Positions 1-8,121 of a stretch of 64,000 nucleotides of DNA are shown here, piece after piece (within the stretch, counting starts at the first letter, position 1; every line of letters begins with the position of its first letter). Where the stretch lies: NCBI RefSeq assembly GCF_029167625.1, contig NZ_CP119145.1:1240001-1304000 (forward strand), read 5' to 3'. The notes below the pieces were generated by a model, which was not told the DNA's origin, did no database searches, and worked only from the letters and a program-made list of their open reading frames with translations. The stretch comes from Streptomyces sp. AM 4-1-1. Lineage in GTDB: Bacteria; Actinomycetota; Actinomycetes; Streptomycetales; Streptomycetaceae. The position numbers and the translations under genes are program-made.

Positions 1-1477
1 CGGCCTCGCCTCCGGCAACCAGTCGCTCACCCAGATCACCAAGCCGGACGTCACCGTGACCTCGTCCGGCAACGCCCTGCCCGCGCCGGTCACCCTCTCC
101 GAAGGGTCGGTGCCGTCCCGGTACGCCCCGGCGGGCGATCCCGCGGCGGGCGGCTCCGTCAACGGGCTGCGGCTGGCCCCCACCCGCTACGCCCTGGACC
201 GCTACGAGTCGCTGGAGGGCATGAACGTCCGCGTCGGCACGTCCCGCGTGGTCGGCGCCACCGACGCGCACGCCGAGCTGTGGGTGACGGTCAAGCCGCA
301 CGAGAACGCGAACCGGCGCGGCGGCACGGTCTACGGCTCGTACACCGCGCAGAACACCGGCCGCGTGCAGATCCAGTCGCTCGTACCACTCGCCGAGCAG
401 CCCTTCCCGAAGGCCGACGTCGGCGATGTGCTGACGGGCGGTGCGGAAGGGCCGCTGGACTTCAACCAGTACGGCGGCTACACCCTCACCGCCCGCATCC
501 TGGGCACGGTGTCCGACCGCGGGCCGCGGCCCGGGACGACGCGCGGGCAGCGCGCGGGCGAGCTGGCGGTGGCCACGTACAACGTCGAGAACCTCGACCC
601 GGGCGACCCGCGGGAGAAGTTCGACGCGCTGGCCGGGGCGGTCGTGCGCAACCTGGCGTCGCCGGACATCGTGGCGCTGGAGGAGATCCAGGACGACAAC
701 GGCCCGAAGGACGACGGTACGGTCTCCGCCGAGGAGACGCTGCGGAAGTTCACGGCGGCGATCGTGGCGGCGGGCGGTCCCGCGTACGAGTGGCGCGGCA
801 TCGACCCGGTGAACGACGCGGACGGCGGCGAGCCGGGCGGCAACATCCGGCAGGTGTTCCTGTTCAACCCGGCGCGGGTGTCGTTCACGGAGCGCGCGGG
901 CGGCGACGCGACGACCGCGACCGATGTCGTGCGCGACCGGGGGCGCGCGGCCCTCACCCTCTCCCCCGGTCGCGTCGCCCCGTCCGACCCGGCATGGACC
1001 GACAGCCGCAAGCCGCTGGCGGGCGAGTTCACCTTCCGGGGCCGCACGGTCTTCCTGATCGCGAACCACTTCGCGTCCAAGGGCGGCGACGAGGCCATCA
1101 CCTCGCACCACCAGCCGCCGACGCGTTCGTCGGAGATCCGGCGCCATGCCCAGGCACGGACCGTCAACACCTTTGTCAAGAAGCTGCTGAGCGTCCAGCG
1201 GAACGCCGACGTGCTGGTCATGGGCGACATCAACGACTTCGAGTTCTCCGGCACGACCGACGCGCTGACCGCAGGCCGCGTCCTGTACCCGGCCGTCGAG
1301 TCACTGCCCAGGGCGGAGCGTTACTCGTACGTCTACCAGGGCAACTCCCAGGTCCTGGACCAGATCCTGACGAGTCCTTCGATCAAGGACTTCACGTACG
1401 ACAGCGTGCACATCAACGCCGAGTTCGCGGACCAGAACAGCGACCACGACCCCCAGGTGATCCGCTTCCGCCCCTGA
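1..1477 (+). CDS. Endonuclease/exonuclease/phosphatase family protein, 5' truncated
   Basis: The reading frame is open from the first bases of the window, so the N-terminus lies outside; about 491 residues are visible. The C-terminal 300 residues carry the signatures of the DNase I-like EEP fold: ATYNVENLD (asparagine of the first metal motif), ALEEIQDDNG (catalytic Glu), IANHFASKGGD, GDINDFEF (Asp/Asn pair) and a terminal SDHDPQVIRF (Asp-His). The roughly 170 residues before it are beta-rich and fit the accessory region of large secreted nucleases or phosphodiesterases that often also carry lamin-tail domains. The family hydrolyses phosphodiester bonds in nucleic acids or nucleotides; the substrate cannot be read from sequence. 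The internal GTG at 56 is not the likely start, because the upstream frame is equally coding. It converges on the next gene with a 22-bp gap. Confidence 0.85.
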   Translation, partial: GLASGNQSLTQITKPDVTVTSSGNALPAPVTLSEGSVPSRYAPAGDPAAGGSVNGLRLAPTRYALDRYESLEGMNVRVGTSRVVGATDAHAELWVTVKPHENANRRGGTVYGSYTAQNTGRVQIQSLVPLAEQPFPKADVGDVLTGGAEGPLDFNQYGGYTLTARILGTVSDRGPRPGTTRGQRAGELAVATYNVENLDPGDPREKFDALAGAVVRNLASPDIVALEEIQDDNGPKDDGTVSAEETLRKFTAAIVAAGGPAYEWRGIDPVNDADGGEPGGNIRQVFLFNPARVSFTERAGGDATTATDVVRDRGRAALTLSPGRVAPSDPAWTDSRKPLAGEFTFRGRTVFLIANHFASKGGDEAITSHHQPPTRSSEIRRHAQARTVNTFVKKLLSVQRNADVLVMGDINDFEFSGTTDALTAGRVLYPAVESLPRAERYSYVYQGNSQVLDQILTSPSIKDFTYDSVHINAEFADQNSDHDPQVIRFRP

Positions 1478-1499
1478 CCGGTCCCCGGCCCGTGTCCGG

Positions 1500-2213
1500 C
1501 TACCCGCCCGCGCCGAAGCTCAGCGCGGGCGTGTAGCGCCGCACACCTCCGCCGGTCAACCCCGGGTACGTCCGCACCCGCTCCCACTGCGGCGTCCTGG
1601 ACCCGATCCCGGCACCGGGCGCGGCCAGCGCGTCGACGTGGGCCCGGGCGCTCTCCCACTCCGCGTAGTTGAGGACCCGGTCCCCGCCGACGCCGACGTG
1701 CAGGTGTGCCGAGATCCCGCCGGGTGCCGGTGCCGGATCGGTGCCCAGGGCCTCGAACACGGTGTCCACCCAGTCGCGTTGCCGCGCCCTGTCGGGGCCG
1801 TCGAACACGATGTCGACGATCACCACGCAGCCCGGCTCCGGCGCCTTCTCACGCATCCCCGAGCGGTACAGCTCGTACGAGTGCAACGAGAGCCGTTCGA
1901 TCCCCGGCACGGCGGCGTCGATCTCGGCGTTCCGCTCGCCGCGCCCGTTGGACTCGTTCCGCACGAACTCCTGGTGGACCGCGTCACCGGCCCACTGGCT
2001 GTAGTGGAGCAGCGTCCTGCCGTCCTCCCCGACATGGACGGTGTACGAGAGCGGCCCCAGCTCCGGCCACTCACGACCGCTCCACGCCGCCCGGATCGCC
2101 TCGACCGTCTGCCGCTGACGCTCGGGGGTACCGACGTCCCAGGTACTGACCTTGACCAGTCCGACATCGGAACGCAGCAGATCCGGACGGGAGTTGAGCT
2201 GTGTGGCCACCAT
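1500..2213 (-). CDS. Antibiotic biosynthesis monooxygenase (ABM)-fold protein, two-domain
   Basis: This 237-residue protein has two tandem ferredoxin-like halves. Each contains the pattern typical of ABM-type dimeric alpha-beta barrels: a beta strand, an Arg-Gln-rich helix (ERQRQTVEAIRAAW, RARQRDWVDTVFEAL), then an HVG…LLHYSQW or HVGVGGDRVLNYAEW strand. The duplication suggests that one chain forms the barrel that single-domain members build as dimers. Members include quinone-forming oxygenases and heme-degrading enzymes, but many are uncharacterised, so no substrate is claimed. The start ATG at 2213 is preceded by GAGGAGG at 8 nt. It is monocistronic between two non-related genes. Confidence 0.75.
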   Translation of the reverse strand: MVATQLNSRPDLLRSDVGLVKVSTWDVGTPERQRQTVEAIRAAWSGREWPELGPLSYTVHVGEDGRTLLHYSQWAGDAVHQEFVRNESNGRGERNAEIDAAVPGIERLSLHSYELYRSGMREKAPEPGCVVIVDIVFDGPDRARQRDWVDTVFEALGTDPAPAPGGISAHLHVGVGGDRVLNYAEWESARAHVDALAAPGAGIGSRTPQWERVRTYPGLTGGGVRRYTPALSFGAGG

Positions 2214-2386
2214 GACGCCGCCTCCTCACCGACGCCCTCCTGCGGTGCGCCGCTGATGGCCATGCTGGAACATCAAGTCCGATCGAGGTCAACAGCACGA
2301 AGGGGCGGCGCGCCACGGCCGGCCCACGGAGGACGCGCGGGCCGGGCGCACGCGTCCGCCCGGCCCGGATCGACGGACGGAGAAAG

Positions 2387-3376
2387 CTAGTTGTGGCTGT
2401 GCAGGATGTCGTTCAGGCCGCCCCAGACCGAGTTGTTCGGGCGGGCCTCGACGGTCCCGGTGACCGAGTTGCGGCGGAAGAGGATGTTCGAGGCGCCGGA
2501 GATCTCCCGGGCCTTGACGATCTGCCCGTCCGGCAGCGTGATCCGCGTACCGGCCGTGACGTACAGACCGGCCTCGACGACGCACTCGTCACCGAGCGCG
2601 ATCCCGACGCCCGCCTCGGCGCCGATCAGGCAGCGCTCCCCGATGACGATGCGCTCCGTGCCGCCACCGGAGAGGGTGCCCATGGTGGAGGCGCCGCCGC
2701 CGATGTCGGAGCCGTCACCGACGACCACACCCGCGGAGATCCGGCCCTCGACCATCGATGTGCCCAGGGTGCCCGCGTTGAAGTTGACGAAGCCCTCGTG
2801 CATGACGGTGGTTCCGGCGGCGAGGTGCGCGCCGAGGCGGACCCGGTCGGCGTCGGCGATCCGCACGCCCTTGGGCGCGACGTAGTCCGTCATCCGGGGG
2901 AACTTGTCGACGGACGTGACCTGGAGGTGCAGACCTTCCGCGCGGGCGTTGAGCCGCACCTTCTCCAGGTCGTCGACGGCGACCGGACCGAGCGAGGTCC
3001 AGGCGACGTTGGCGAGGAGGCCGAAGAGCCCGTCGAGGTTCTGCCCGTGCGGCCGGACGAGGCGGTGCGAGAGCAGGTGCAGACGCAGATACGCGTCGTG
3101 CGCGTCGAGCGGCTTGTCGTCGAGCGAGGAGATGACCGTGCGGACGGCGACGACCTCGACGCCTCGGCGGGCGTCCACACCGGTGGCCCTGGCGGCGCCC
3201 TCGCCGAGGAGATTCACGGCGGTGTCGGGGTCCAGCCGTTCGGTTCCGGCCGGGCCGGGCTCCGCGGTGAGCTCGGGGGCGGGGAACCACGTGTCGAGGA
3301 CGGTGCCGTCACCGGCGATGGTGGCGAGCCCGGCGGCGACGGCGCCGGTGGTGCGTACGGAGATCGTGTCGGTCAT
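2387..3376 (-). CDS. dapD: 2,3,4,5-tetrahydropyridine-2,6-dicarboxylate N-succinyltransferase
   Basis: DapD transfers succinyl from succinyl-CoA to tetrahydrodipicolinate in the succinylase branch of diaminopimelate and lysine synthesis, feeding peptidoglycan. The 329-residue length and N-terminal extension match the actinobacterial DapD type. The C-terminal half is a left-handed parallel beta helix with hexapeptide repeats ([36 protein letters not shown]) and the conserved [10 protein letters not shown] and MHEGFVNF stretches. A TAGGTT box lies 6 nt before the ATG (3383-3388) with no Shine-Dalgarno sequence, so the message is probably leaderless. It stands alone rather than with other lysine genes. 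Confidence 0.95.
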   Translation of the reverse strand: MTDTISVRTTGAVAAGLATIAGDGTVLDTWFPAPELTAEPGPAGTERLDPDTAVNLLGEGAARATGVDARRGVEVVAVRTVISSLDDKPLDAHDAYLRLHLLSHRLVRPHGQNLDGLFGLLANVAWTSLGPVAVDDLEKVRLNARAEGLHLQVTSVDKFPRMTDYVAPKGVRIADADRVRLGAHLAAGTTVMHEGFVNFNAGTLGTSMVEGRISAGVVVGDGSDIGGGASTMGTLSGGGTERIVIGERCLIGAEAGVGIALGDECVVEAGLYVTAGTRITLPDGQIVKAREISGASNILFRRNSVTGTVEARPNNSVWGGLNDILHSHN

Positions 3377-3711
3377 GACAGAAACCTAACCGCCGGGACA
3401 CCACCGGAGCCAACCGGTCTCGCCGGGCGGTCACGGCACCGACGCCCGGACCACTCCCCAGCCCCGGCCCGGCCCCGCCTCCGACCGCCCCTCCATCGCC
3501 ATCAGCCCGCCGCCGACCGCCCGCCGCCCTCCGCCCCACGGGGACTCCGCCCGGACGCGGGGCCTCCGCCCCGGTCGGCCGCCGATCCGGCGAAGCGCAG
3601 CGCCGACGGCCCCGTCCGGTGACGCTACGGTGTCCCGACCAGCACATACGACAAGCACATACGACAAGCACACACGACAAGCACACACGGCACGCACACA
3701 ACGGAGCGGCA
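3377..3711. other. 335-bp divergent intergenic region
   Basis: This gap separates dapD (minus) from a membrane protein gene (plus). It holds the dapD leaderless promoter at its left end and a 13-bp tandem repeat at its right end. The middle is GC-rich. It is open in shadow frames on both strands, but these have no recognisable product. Confidence 0.6.
3641..3705. repeat. 13-bp tandem repeat upstream of the 3712 gene
   Basis: Four consecutive 13-bp units (AGCACATACGACA twice, AGCACACACGACA, AGCACACACGGCA) run from 3641 to 3692, followed by a degenerate fifth unit to 3705. The array is less GC-rich than its surroundings and ends in the Shine-Dalgarno sequence of the next gene. Confidence 0.9.
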
Positions 3712-4860
3712 GTGACGCAGGACGCAGGGTGGGGCGGCGGCGCGTACGGGGGCGGGCCTCCGGGAGGCGCACCGCACGGAGGACCGCCGTACGGAGGACC
3801 CCCGGGGCCCCCGGGGCCGGGGTGGGGCTGGGGCGGCTGGACACCGCAGCCGCCCAAGCCGGGGGTGATACCCCTCGCGCCCCTCGACCTCGGGGCGATA
3901 TTCAACGGCGCCTTCGCGACGGTGGGCCGCTACTGGAAGCAGTTGTTCGGCATCGGCGCGGTGGTGTACGGCGCCGTGGCGGTCCTGGTCGCCACGGCGA
4001 TCCTCATCGCGTACGCGTCGGTCAGCGGCGAACTGCACGCGGTCATCCACCTCGGCCGCGACGAGGACCCCACCACGGAGCAGATCGTCCCGCTGGTCGT
4101 CGCCTTCGGCGTCGTCTGGCTCGTCTGCGCGCTCGTGGCCATGGTGAGCACGGCGATGATGTACGCGGCCGTGCCCGCCGTCCTCCAGGACGCGGTGCTG
4201 GGCCGGCCGGTGACCTTCGGTGCCGTCTGGCGCCGGGCCACGTCCCGCCTCCCGGCCGTGATCGGCACCGTGCTCCTGGTGTGCCTGATCGTGTTCGTAC
4301 CGGTGCTGCTCCTGATGGGCGCGGTCGTCGCGACGATGATCGCCGTCATCTCCATGGACAACGACGCGACCCCGGTGCTGTTGATCTCCGTCGGTCTGCT
4401 CGGCGCTGCGGCGACCGGTCCGCTCTCGGTCTGGCTCGCGGTGAAGTTCTCGCTGGCCCCCACGGCCGCGGTGTTCGAGGAGCAGCGCCCGGTCGCGGCG
4501 CTGCGTCGTTCGGCCCTGCTGGTGCGCGGGGAATGGTGGCGGGTCTTCGGGATCACGGCGCTGGCCGGGATCGTGGCGAGCGCCGTGAGCTACTTCGTCC
4601 AGCTGCCGTTCAGCTTCTTCGGCATGCTCCCCGGCGCGGCCGGCATGTCCGGCCTCGGCCCCGACCCGGACCCGGTGTCGGTCATGTTCGCCATGGGCGG
4701 CTACCTGATCGTGATGGCGGTGGGCCTGCTGGTCAGCCAGTTCGCCACGTCGGTCCTCCCGCCGCTCGTCACCGGCCTGCTCTATGTCGACCGGCGCATC
4801 CGTACCGAGGATCTGGCACCGGTCCTCATCGAGGCCGCCGCGTCGGACCCGCCCCGGTAG
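3712..4860 (+). CDS. Multi-pass membrane protein, N-terminal Gly/Pro-rich
   Basis: This 382-residue protein begins with about 45 Gly/Pro-rich residues (GPPYGGPPGPPGPG type), then the motif IPLAPLDLGAIFNGAF, which opens the membrane domain of a widespread actinobacterial family related to the membrane part of glycerophosphodiester phosphodiesterases. About six hydrophobic segments follow (FGIGAVVYGAVAVLVATAIL, VVAFGVVWLVCALVAMV, VIGTVLLVCLIVFVPVLLL and others). No catalytic motif is seen, and the function is unknown. An upstream GTG at 3619 is possible, but it would translate the tandem repeat; GTG at 3712 has GGAG 5 nt upstream and is preferred. A strong terminator follows. Confidence 0.75.
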   Translation: MTQDAGWGGGAYGGGPPGGAPHGGPPYGGPPGPPGPGWGWGGWTPQPPKPGVIPLAPLDLGAIFNGAFATVGRYWKQLFGIGAVVYGAVAVLVATAILIAYASVSGELHAVIHLGRDEDPTTEQIVPLVVAFGVVWLVCALVAMVSTAMMYAAVPAVLQDAVLGRPVTFGAVWRRATSRLPAVIGTVLLVCLIVFVPVLLLMGAVVATMIAVISMDNDATPVLLISVGLLGAAATGPLSVWLAVKFSLAPTAAVFEEQRPVAALRRSALLVRGEWWRVFGITALAGIVASAVSYFVQLPFSFFGMLPGAAGMSGLGPDPDPVSVMFAMGGYLIVMAVGLLVSQFATSVLPPLVTGLLYVDRRIRTEDLAPVLIEAAASDPPR

Positions 4861-4877
4861 GGGCGACGACGACCGGA

Positions 4878-4918
4878 CACGGCCGTGCCCGCCAGGTTTC
4901 CTGGCGGGCACGGCCGTG
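4878..4918. terminator. Bidirectional terminator, 19-bp perfect stem
   Basis: Perfect inverted repeat 4878-4896 / 4900-4918 with a 3-nt TTT loop. It lies between the convergent membrane protein gene and the end of the suf operon, so it can terminate both. Confidence 0.85.
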
Positions 4919-4953
4919 CGGACCGGGCGGCGGGGTCCCGGCCGCGCGGGTGC

Positions 4954-5292
4954 TCAGACGTTGAAGCCCAGCGCGCGCAGCTGCTCGCGCCCGTCGTCCG
5001 TGATCTTGTCCGGGCCCCACGGGGGCATCCAGACCCAGTTGATCCGCAGTTCGTTGACGATGCCGTCGGTCGCGGACTTCGCCTGGTCCTCGATGACATC
5101 GGTCAGCGGACAGGCCGCGGACGTCAGGGTCATGTCGAGGGTGGCGATGTTCGCGTCGTCGACGTGGATGCCGTAGATCAGGCCCAGATTGACGACGTCG
5201 ATGCCCAGCTCGGGGTCGACCACGTCGTACAGGGCCTCACGGACCTCCTCCTCGGAGGCCGGCCTGGTGGTCAGGGTCTCGTTCTCGCTCAT
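4954..5292 (-). CDS. sufT: SufT-type metal-sulfur cluster assembly factor (MIP18/DUF59 family)
   Basis: A 112-residue MIP18-family protein with the pattern ALYDVVDPELGIDVVNLGLIY and a conserved cysteine in TSAACPLTD. These proteins help mature or transfer Fe-S clusters to targets late in the SUF pathway. It is the last gene of the suf operon; its ATG overlaps the sufU stop as ATGA (5289-5292). The longer frame upstream only reads through sufU out of frame and is rejected as a start. A terminator follows 35 bp downstream. Confidence 0.92.
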   Translation of the reverse strand: MSENETLTTRPASEEEVREALYDVVDPELGIDVVNLGLIYGIHVDDANIATLDMTLTSAACPLTDVIEDQAKSATDGIVNELRINWVWMPPWGPDKITDDGREQLRALGFNV

Positions 5293-5744
5293 GACGTCTT
5301 CCCTTCGGACAGCGCCTGCGCCGTCGCGTCTTTCCACGCCATCCAGCTCAGCAGCGCGCACTTGACCCGGGCCGGGTACTTCGAGACACCGGCGAACGCG
5401 ACGGCGTCCTCCAGCACCTCCTCCATGGCCTCGTCCGGCTCCAGCTGTCCCTTGGACTGCATCAGCTCCAGGAACGCGGCCTGGATCTTCCGGGCCTCGT
5501 CGAGCTGTTTGCCGACCAGCAGCTCGTTGAGCACGGAGGCGCTGGCCTGGCTGATGGAGCAGCCCTGGCCCTCGTACGACACGTCGGCGACGGTCTCGCC
5601 GTCGTACTTCACCCGGAGCGTGATCTCGTCGCCGCATGTCGGATTGACATGGTGCACCTCCGCGTCGCCGTCCCGCAGACCGCGCCCGTGGGGGTGCTTG
5701 TAGTGGTCCAGGATCACTTCCTGGTACATGGAATCAAGCTTCAC
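5289..5744 (-). CDS. sufU: SUF Fe-S assembly protein SufU
   Basis: The 151-residue SufU/IscU-like protein keeps the three zinc or cluster cysteines in NPTCGDE, GQGCSISQAS and ARVKCALLSW. SufU accepts persulfide sulfur from SufS through its zinc site and passes it to the SufBCD scaffold. The insert between the second and third cysteines (VLNELLVGKQLDEARK onward) is the SufU-type insertion that separates it from IscU. It follows sufS by 10 bp and overlaps sufT by four bases, so the desulfurase and its acceptor are translationally coupled. Confidence 0.96.
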   Translation of the reverse strand: MKLDSMYQEVILDHYKHPHGRGLRDGDAEVHHVNPTCGDEITLRVKYDGETVADVSYEGQGCSISQASASVLNELLVGKQLDEARKIQAAFLELMQSKGQLEPDEAMEEVLEDAVAFAGVSKYPARVKCALLSWMAWKDATAQALSEGKTS

Positions 5745-5754
5745 CAGTCAACCT

Positions 5755-7023
5755 TCAGCCGAAGAAGTTCCGGACGTGCTCCAGACCGTCCACCAGGGCG
5801 TCGACCTCGGCGGGCGTGGAGTACAGATAGAACGACGCTCGCGTCGTCGCGGGAATTCCGTACCGCAGGCAGACCGGCCGTGCGCAGTGGTGTCCCACCC
5901 GGACGGCGATGCCCTGCTCGTCGAGCACCTGGCCCACGTCGTGCGGGTGGATGTCGCCGAGCGTGAAGGAGATCGTCGCGCCGCGGTTCTCGGCCGTCGC
6001 CGGGCCGATGATCCTGAGGTCGGGGACCTCCAGGAGCCTCCGCACGGCGTACTCGGTGATCGCGTGCTCGTGCCGGGCGATCCTGTCCATGCCGATCGCG
6101 GTGAGGTAGTCCACGGCCGCGCCGAGGCCGACGGCCTGGGCGATCGGAGGCGTGCCCGCCTCGAACTTGTGCGGCGCGGGGGCGTACGTCGACGAGTGCA
6201 TCGACACGGTCTCGATCATCTCGCCGCCGCCGAGGAACGGCGGCAGGTCCTCCAGGAGCTCCTGCCGCCCCCACAGCACGCCGATGCCGGTCGGACCGAC
6301 CATCTTGTGGCCGGTGAAGGCCACGAAGTCGGCCTGGAGCGCCTGCACGTCGACCACCATGTGCGGGGCCGCCTGCGAGGCGTCCACGCAGACCAGGGCG
6401 CCGACCTGCTGGGCGCGGCGGATGATCTTCTCGACCGGGTTGATCGTGCCCATGATGTTGGAGACGAGGGTCAGGGAGACGATCTTCGTCTTCTCCGTGA
6501 TGACCTCGTCGATCTCGGACAGGTCGAGGCGTCCGTCGTCGGTGATGCCGAACCACTTCAGCTGCGCGCCCGTGCGCTGCGAGAGCAGCTGCCACGGCAC
6601 GATGTTGGAGTGGTGCTCCATCTCCGTGATGACGATCTCGGTCTCGCGGTCCACCCGGTAGGGCTCGTCGGCCCAGCCGAGCATGTTCGCCACGAGGTTG
6701 AGCGACTCCGAGGCGTTCTTGGTGAAGATCACCTCGTTGCGGCTCGGCGCGTTGATGAAGGCGGCGACCTTGTCGCGGGCGCCCTCGTACAGAGCGGTGG
6801 CCTCTTCGGCGAGCACGTGCACACCGCGATGGACGTTCGCGTTGTGCCGTTCGTAGTACCCGTTGAGTGCGTCGAGCACCTGGCGCGGCTTCTGCGAGGT
6901 CGCCGCGTTGTCCAGGTAAACGATCTTCTTCCCGTCGTGGATCGTGCGATCCAGGATCGGGAAGTCCTTTCGGATCGCCTCGGTGTCGAGGAGGCCGGGG
7001 AGCCCCTGTCGGGCGTCAGTCAC
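5755..7023 (-). CDS. sufS: Cysteine desulfurase SufS
   Basis: A 422-residue PLP enzyme that removes sulfur from cysteine for Fe-S clusters. Visible signatures: the PLP lysine in AFTGHKMVGPTG, the binding motif YLDNAATSQKP, THHCARPVC-like active-site region RVGHHCARPVCLRYG with the catalytic cysteine, and the EMEHHSNIVPW motif. Length and motifs fit group II (SufS/CsdB) desulfurases. Its start overlaps the sufC stop (7020-7023, ATGA), placing it in the middle of the operon. Confidence 0.97.
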   Translation of the reverse strand: MTDARQGLPGLLDTEAIRKDFPILDRTIHDGKKIVYLDNAATSQKPRQVLDALNGYYERHNANVHRGVHVLAEEATALYEGARDKVAAFINAPSRNEVIFTKNASESLNLVANMLGWADEPYRVDRETEIVITEMEHHSNIVPWQLLSQRTGAQLKWFGITDDGRLDLSEIDEVITEKTKIVSLTLVSNIMGTINPVEKIIRRAQQVGALVCVDASQAAPHMVVDVQALQADFVAFTGHKMVGPTGIGVLWGRQELLEDLPPFLGGGEMIETVSMHSSTYAPAPHKFEAGTPPIAQAVGLGAAVDYLTAIGMDRIARHEHAITEYAVRRLLEVPDLRIIGPATAENRGATISFTLGDIHPHDVGQVLDEQGIAVRVGHHCARPVCLRYGIPATTRASFYLYSTPAEVDALVDGLEHVRNFFG

Positions 7024-7784
7024 GCGGAAGCGCCACCCTTCACGTATGCCTCGTAGCCCTCGTTCTCCAGCTTGTCGGCGAGCTCGGCGCCGCCGGACTC
7101 GGCGATGCGGCCCTGGGCGAAGACGTGGACGAAGTCGGGCTTGATGTAGCGGAGAATCCGGGTGTAGTGCGTGATCAGCAGCGTGCCGACCTCGCCGGAC
7201 TCGCGGACCCGGTTGACGCCCTCGGAGACGACGCGCAGGGCGTCGACGTCGAGACCGGAGTCGGTCTCGTCGAGGATCGCGATCTTCGGCTTCAGGAGCT
7301 CCAGCTGAAGGATCTCGTGGCGCTTCTTCTCACCGCCGGAGAAGCCCTCGTTGACGTTGCGCTCGGCGAAGGCCGGGTCCATCTGGAGGCGCTCCATGGT
7401 CTCCCGGACCTCCTTCACCCAGGTGCGCAGCTTGGGCGCCTCGCCGCGGACGGCGGTGGCGGAGGTGCGGAGGAAGTTGGAGACCGACACACCGGGGATC
7501 TCGACCGGGTACTGCATGGCGAGGAAGAGACCGGCACGGGCGCGCTCGTCGACGGACATCTCCAGGACGTCCTCGCCGTCGAGGGTCACCGTGCCGCTGG
7601 TGATCGTGTACTTGGGGTGACCCGCGAGGGAGTACGCGAGGGTGGACTTGCCGGACCCGTTCGGGCCCATGATGGCGTGGGTCTCGCCCTGCTTCACGGT
7701 CAGGTCGACGCCCTTGAGGATCTCCTTCGTGGCCTGGTCGGCCTCGACGGTGACGTGCAGGTCGCGGATTTCAAGCGTTGCCAT
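7020..7784 (-). CDS. sufC: Fe-S assembly ATPase SufC
   Basis: A 254-residue ABC-type ATPase that drives assembly on the SufBD scaffold. It has Walker A GPNGSGKSTLAY, the ABC signature GFSGGEKKRHEIL, Walker B AILDETDSGLD and the H-loop LLITHYTRIL. The ETDSGLD Walker B extension and short length are characteristic of SufC rather than a transporter. It is separated from the upstream Rieske gene by only 7 bp. Confidence 0.97.
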   Translation of the reverse strand: MATLEIRDLHVTVEADQATKEILKGVDLTVKQGETHAIMGPNGSGKSTLAYSLAGHPKYTITSGTVTLDGEDVLEMSVDERARAGLFLAMQYPVEIPGVSVSNFLRTSATAVRGEAPKLRTWVKEVRETMERLQMDPAFAERNVNEGFSGGEKKRHEILQLELLKPKIAILDETDSGLDVDALRVVSEGVNRVRESGEVGTLLITHYTRILRYIKPDFVHVFAQGRIAESGGAELADKLENEGYEAYVKGGASA

Positions 7785-7791
7785 GGGTGAC

Positions 7792-8121
7792 TCAGGACTC
7801 CTGGGTGACGGAGACGAGCACGGCTGCCGCTGCGTCGTCTCCTTCGATCTTGACGGGGTAAACGGGGACGGGGCGCGTCGCGGGAAGGCCGGACGGCTTG
7901 CCTGTGCGCAGGTCGAAGCGCGATCCGTGCAGCCAGCACTCGATCATGCAGTCCTCGACCTCGCCCTCGGACAACGACACGTTCGCGTGCGAGCAGATGT
8001 CGTTGATCGCGAACACCTCGCCCTCGGTGCGGACCAGGGACACGGGCGTGCCGTCGATCTCCACCCGCTTCGGGGTGTCGTCCTCCAGCTCGTCCAGCGC
8101 GCAGACCTTGACGAAGCCCAT
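7792..8121 (-). CDS. Rieske [2Fe-2S] ferredoxin-like protein within the suf operon
   Basis: A 109-residue soluble Rieske protein with the two ligand motifs CSHANV (C43, H45) and CWLHGSRF (C62, H65). It resembles the ferredoxin subunit of non-heme aromatic dioxygenases, but no oxygenase subunits lie nearby. It sits between sufD and sufC, sharing one base with the sufD stop (TGATG). A role in supplying electrons to the SUF machinery is inferred only from position; the same insertion recurs, as far as I recall, in Streptomyces suf operons. Confidence 0.92.
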   Translation of the reverse strand: MGFVKVCALDELEDDTPKRVEIDGTPVSLVRTEGEVFAINDICSHANVSLSEGEVEDCMIECWLHGSRFDLRTGKPSGLPATRPVPVYPVKIEGDDAAAAVLVSVTQES

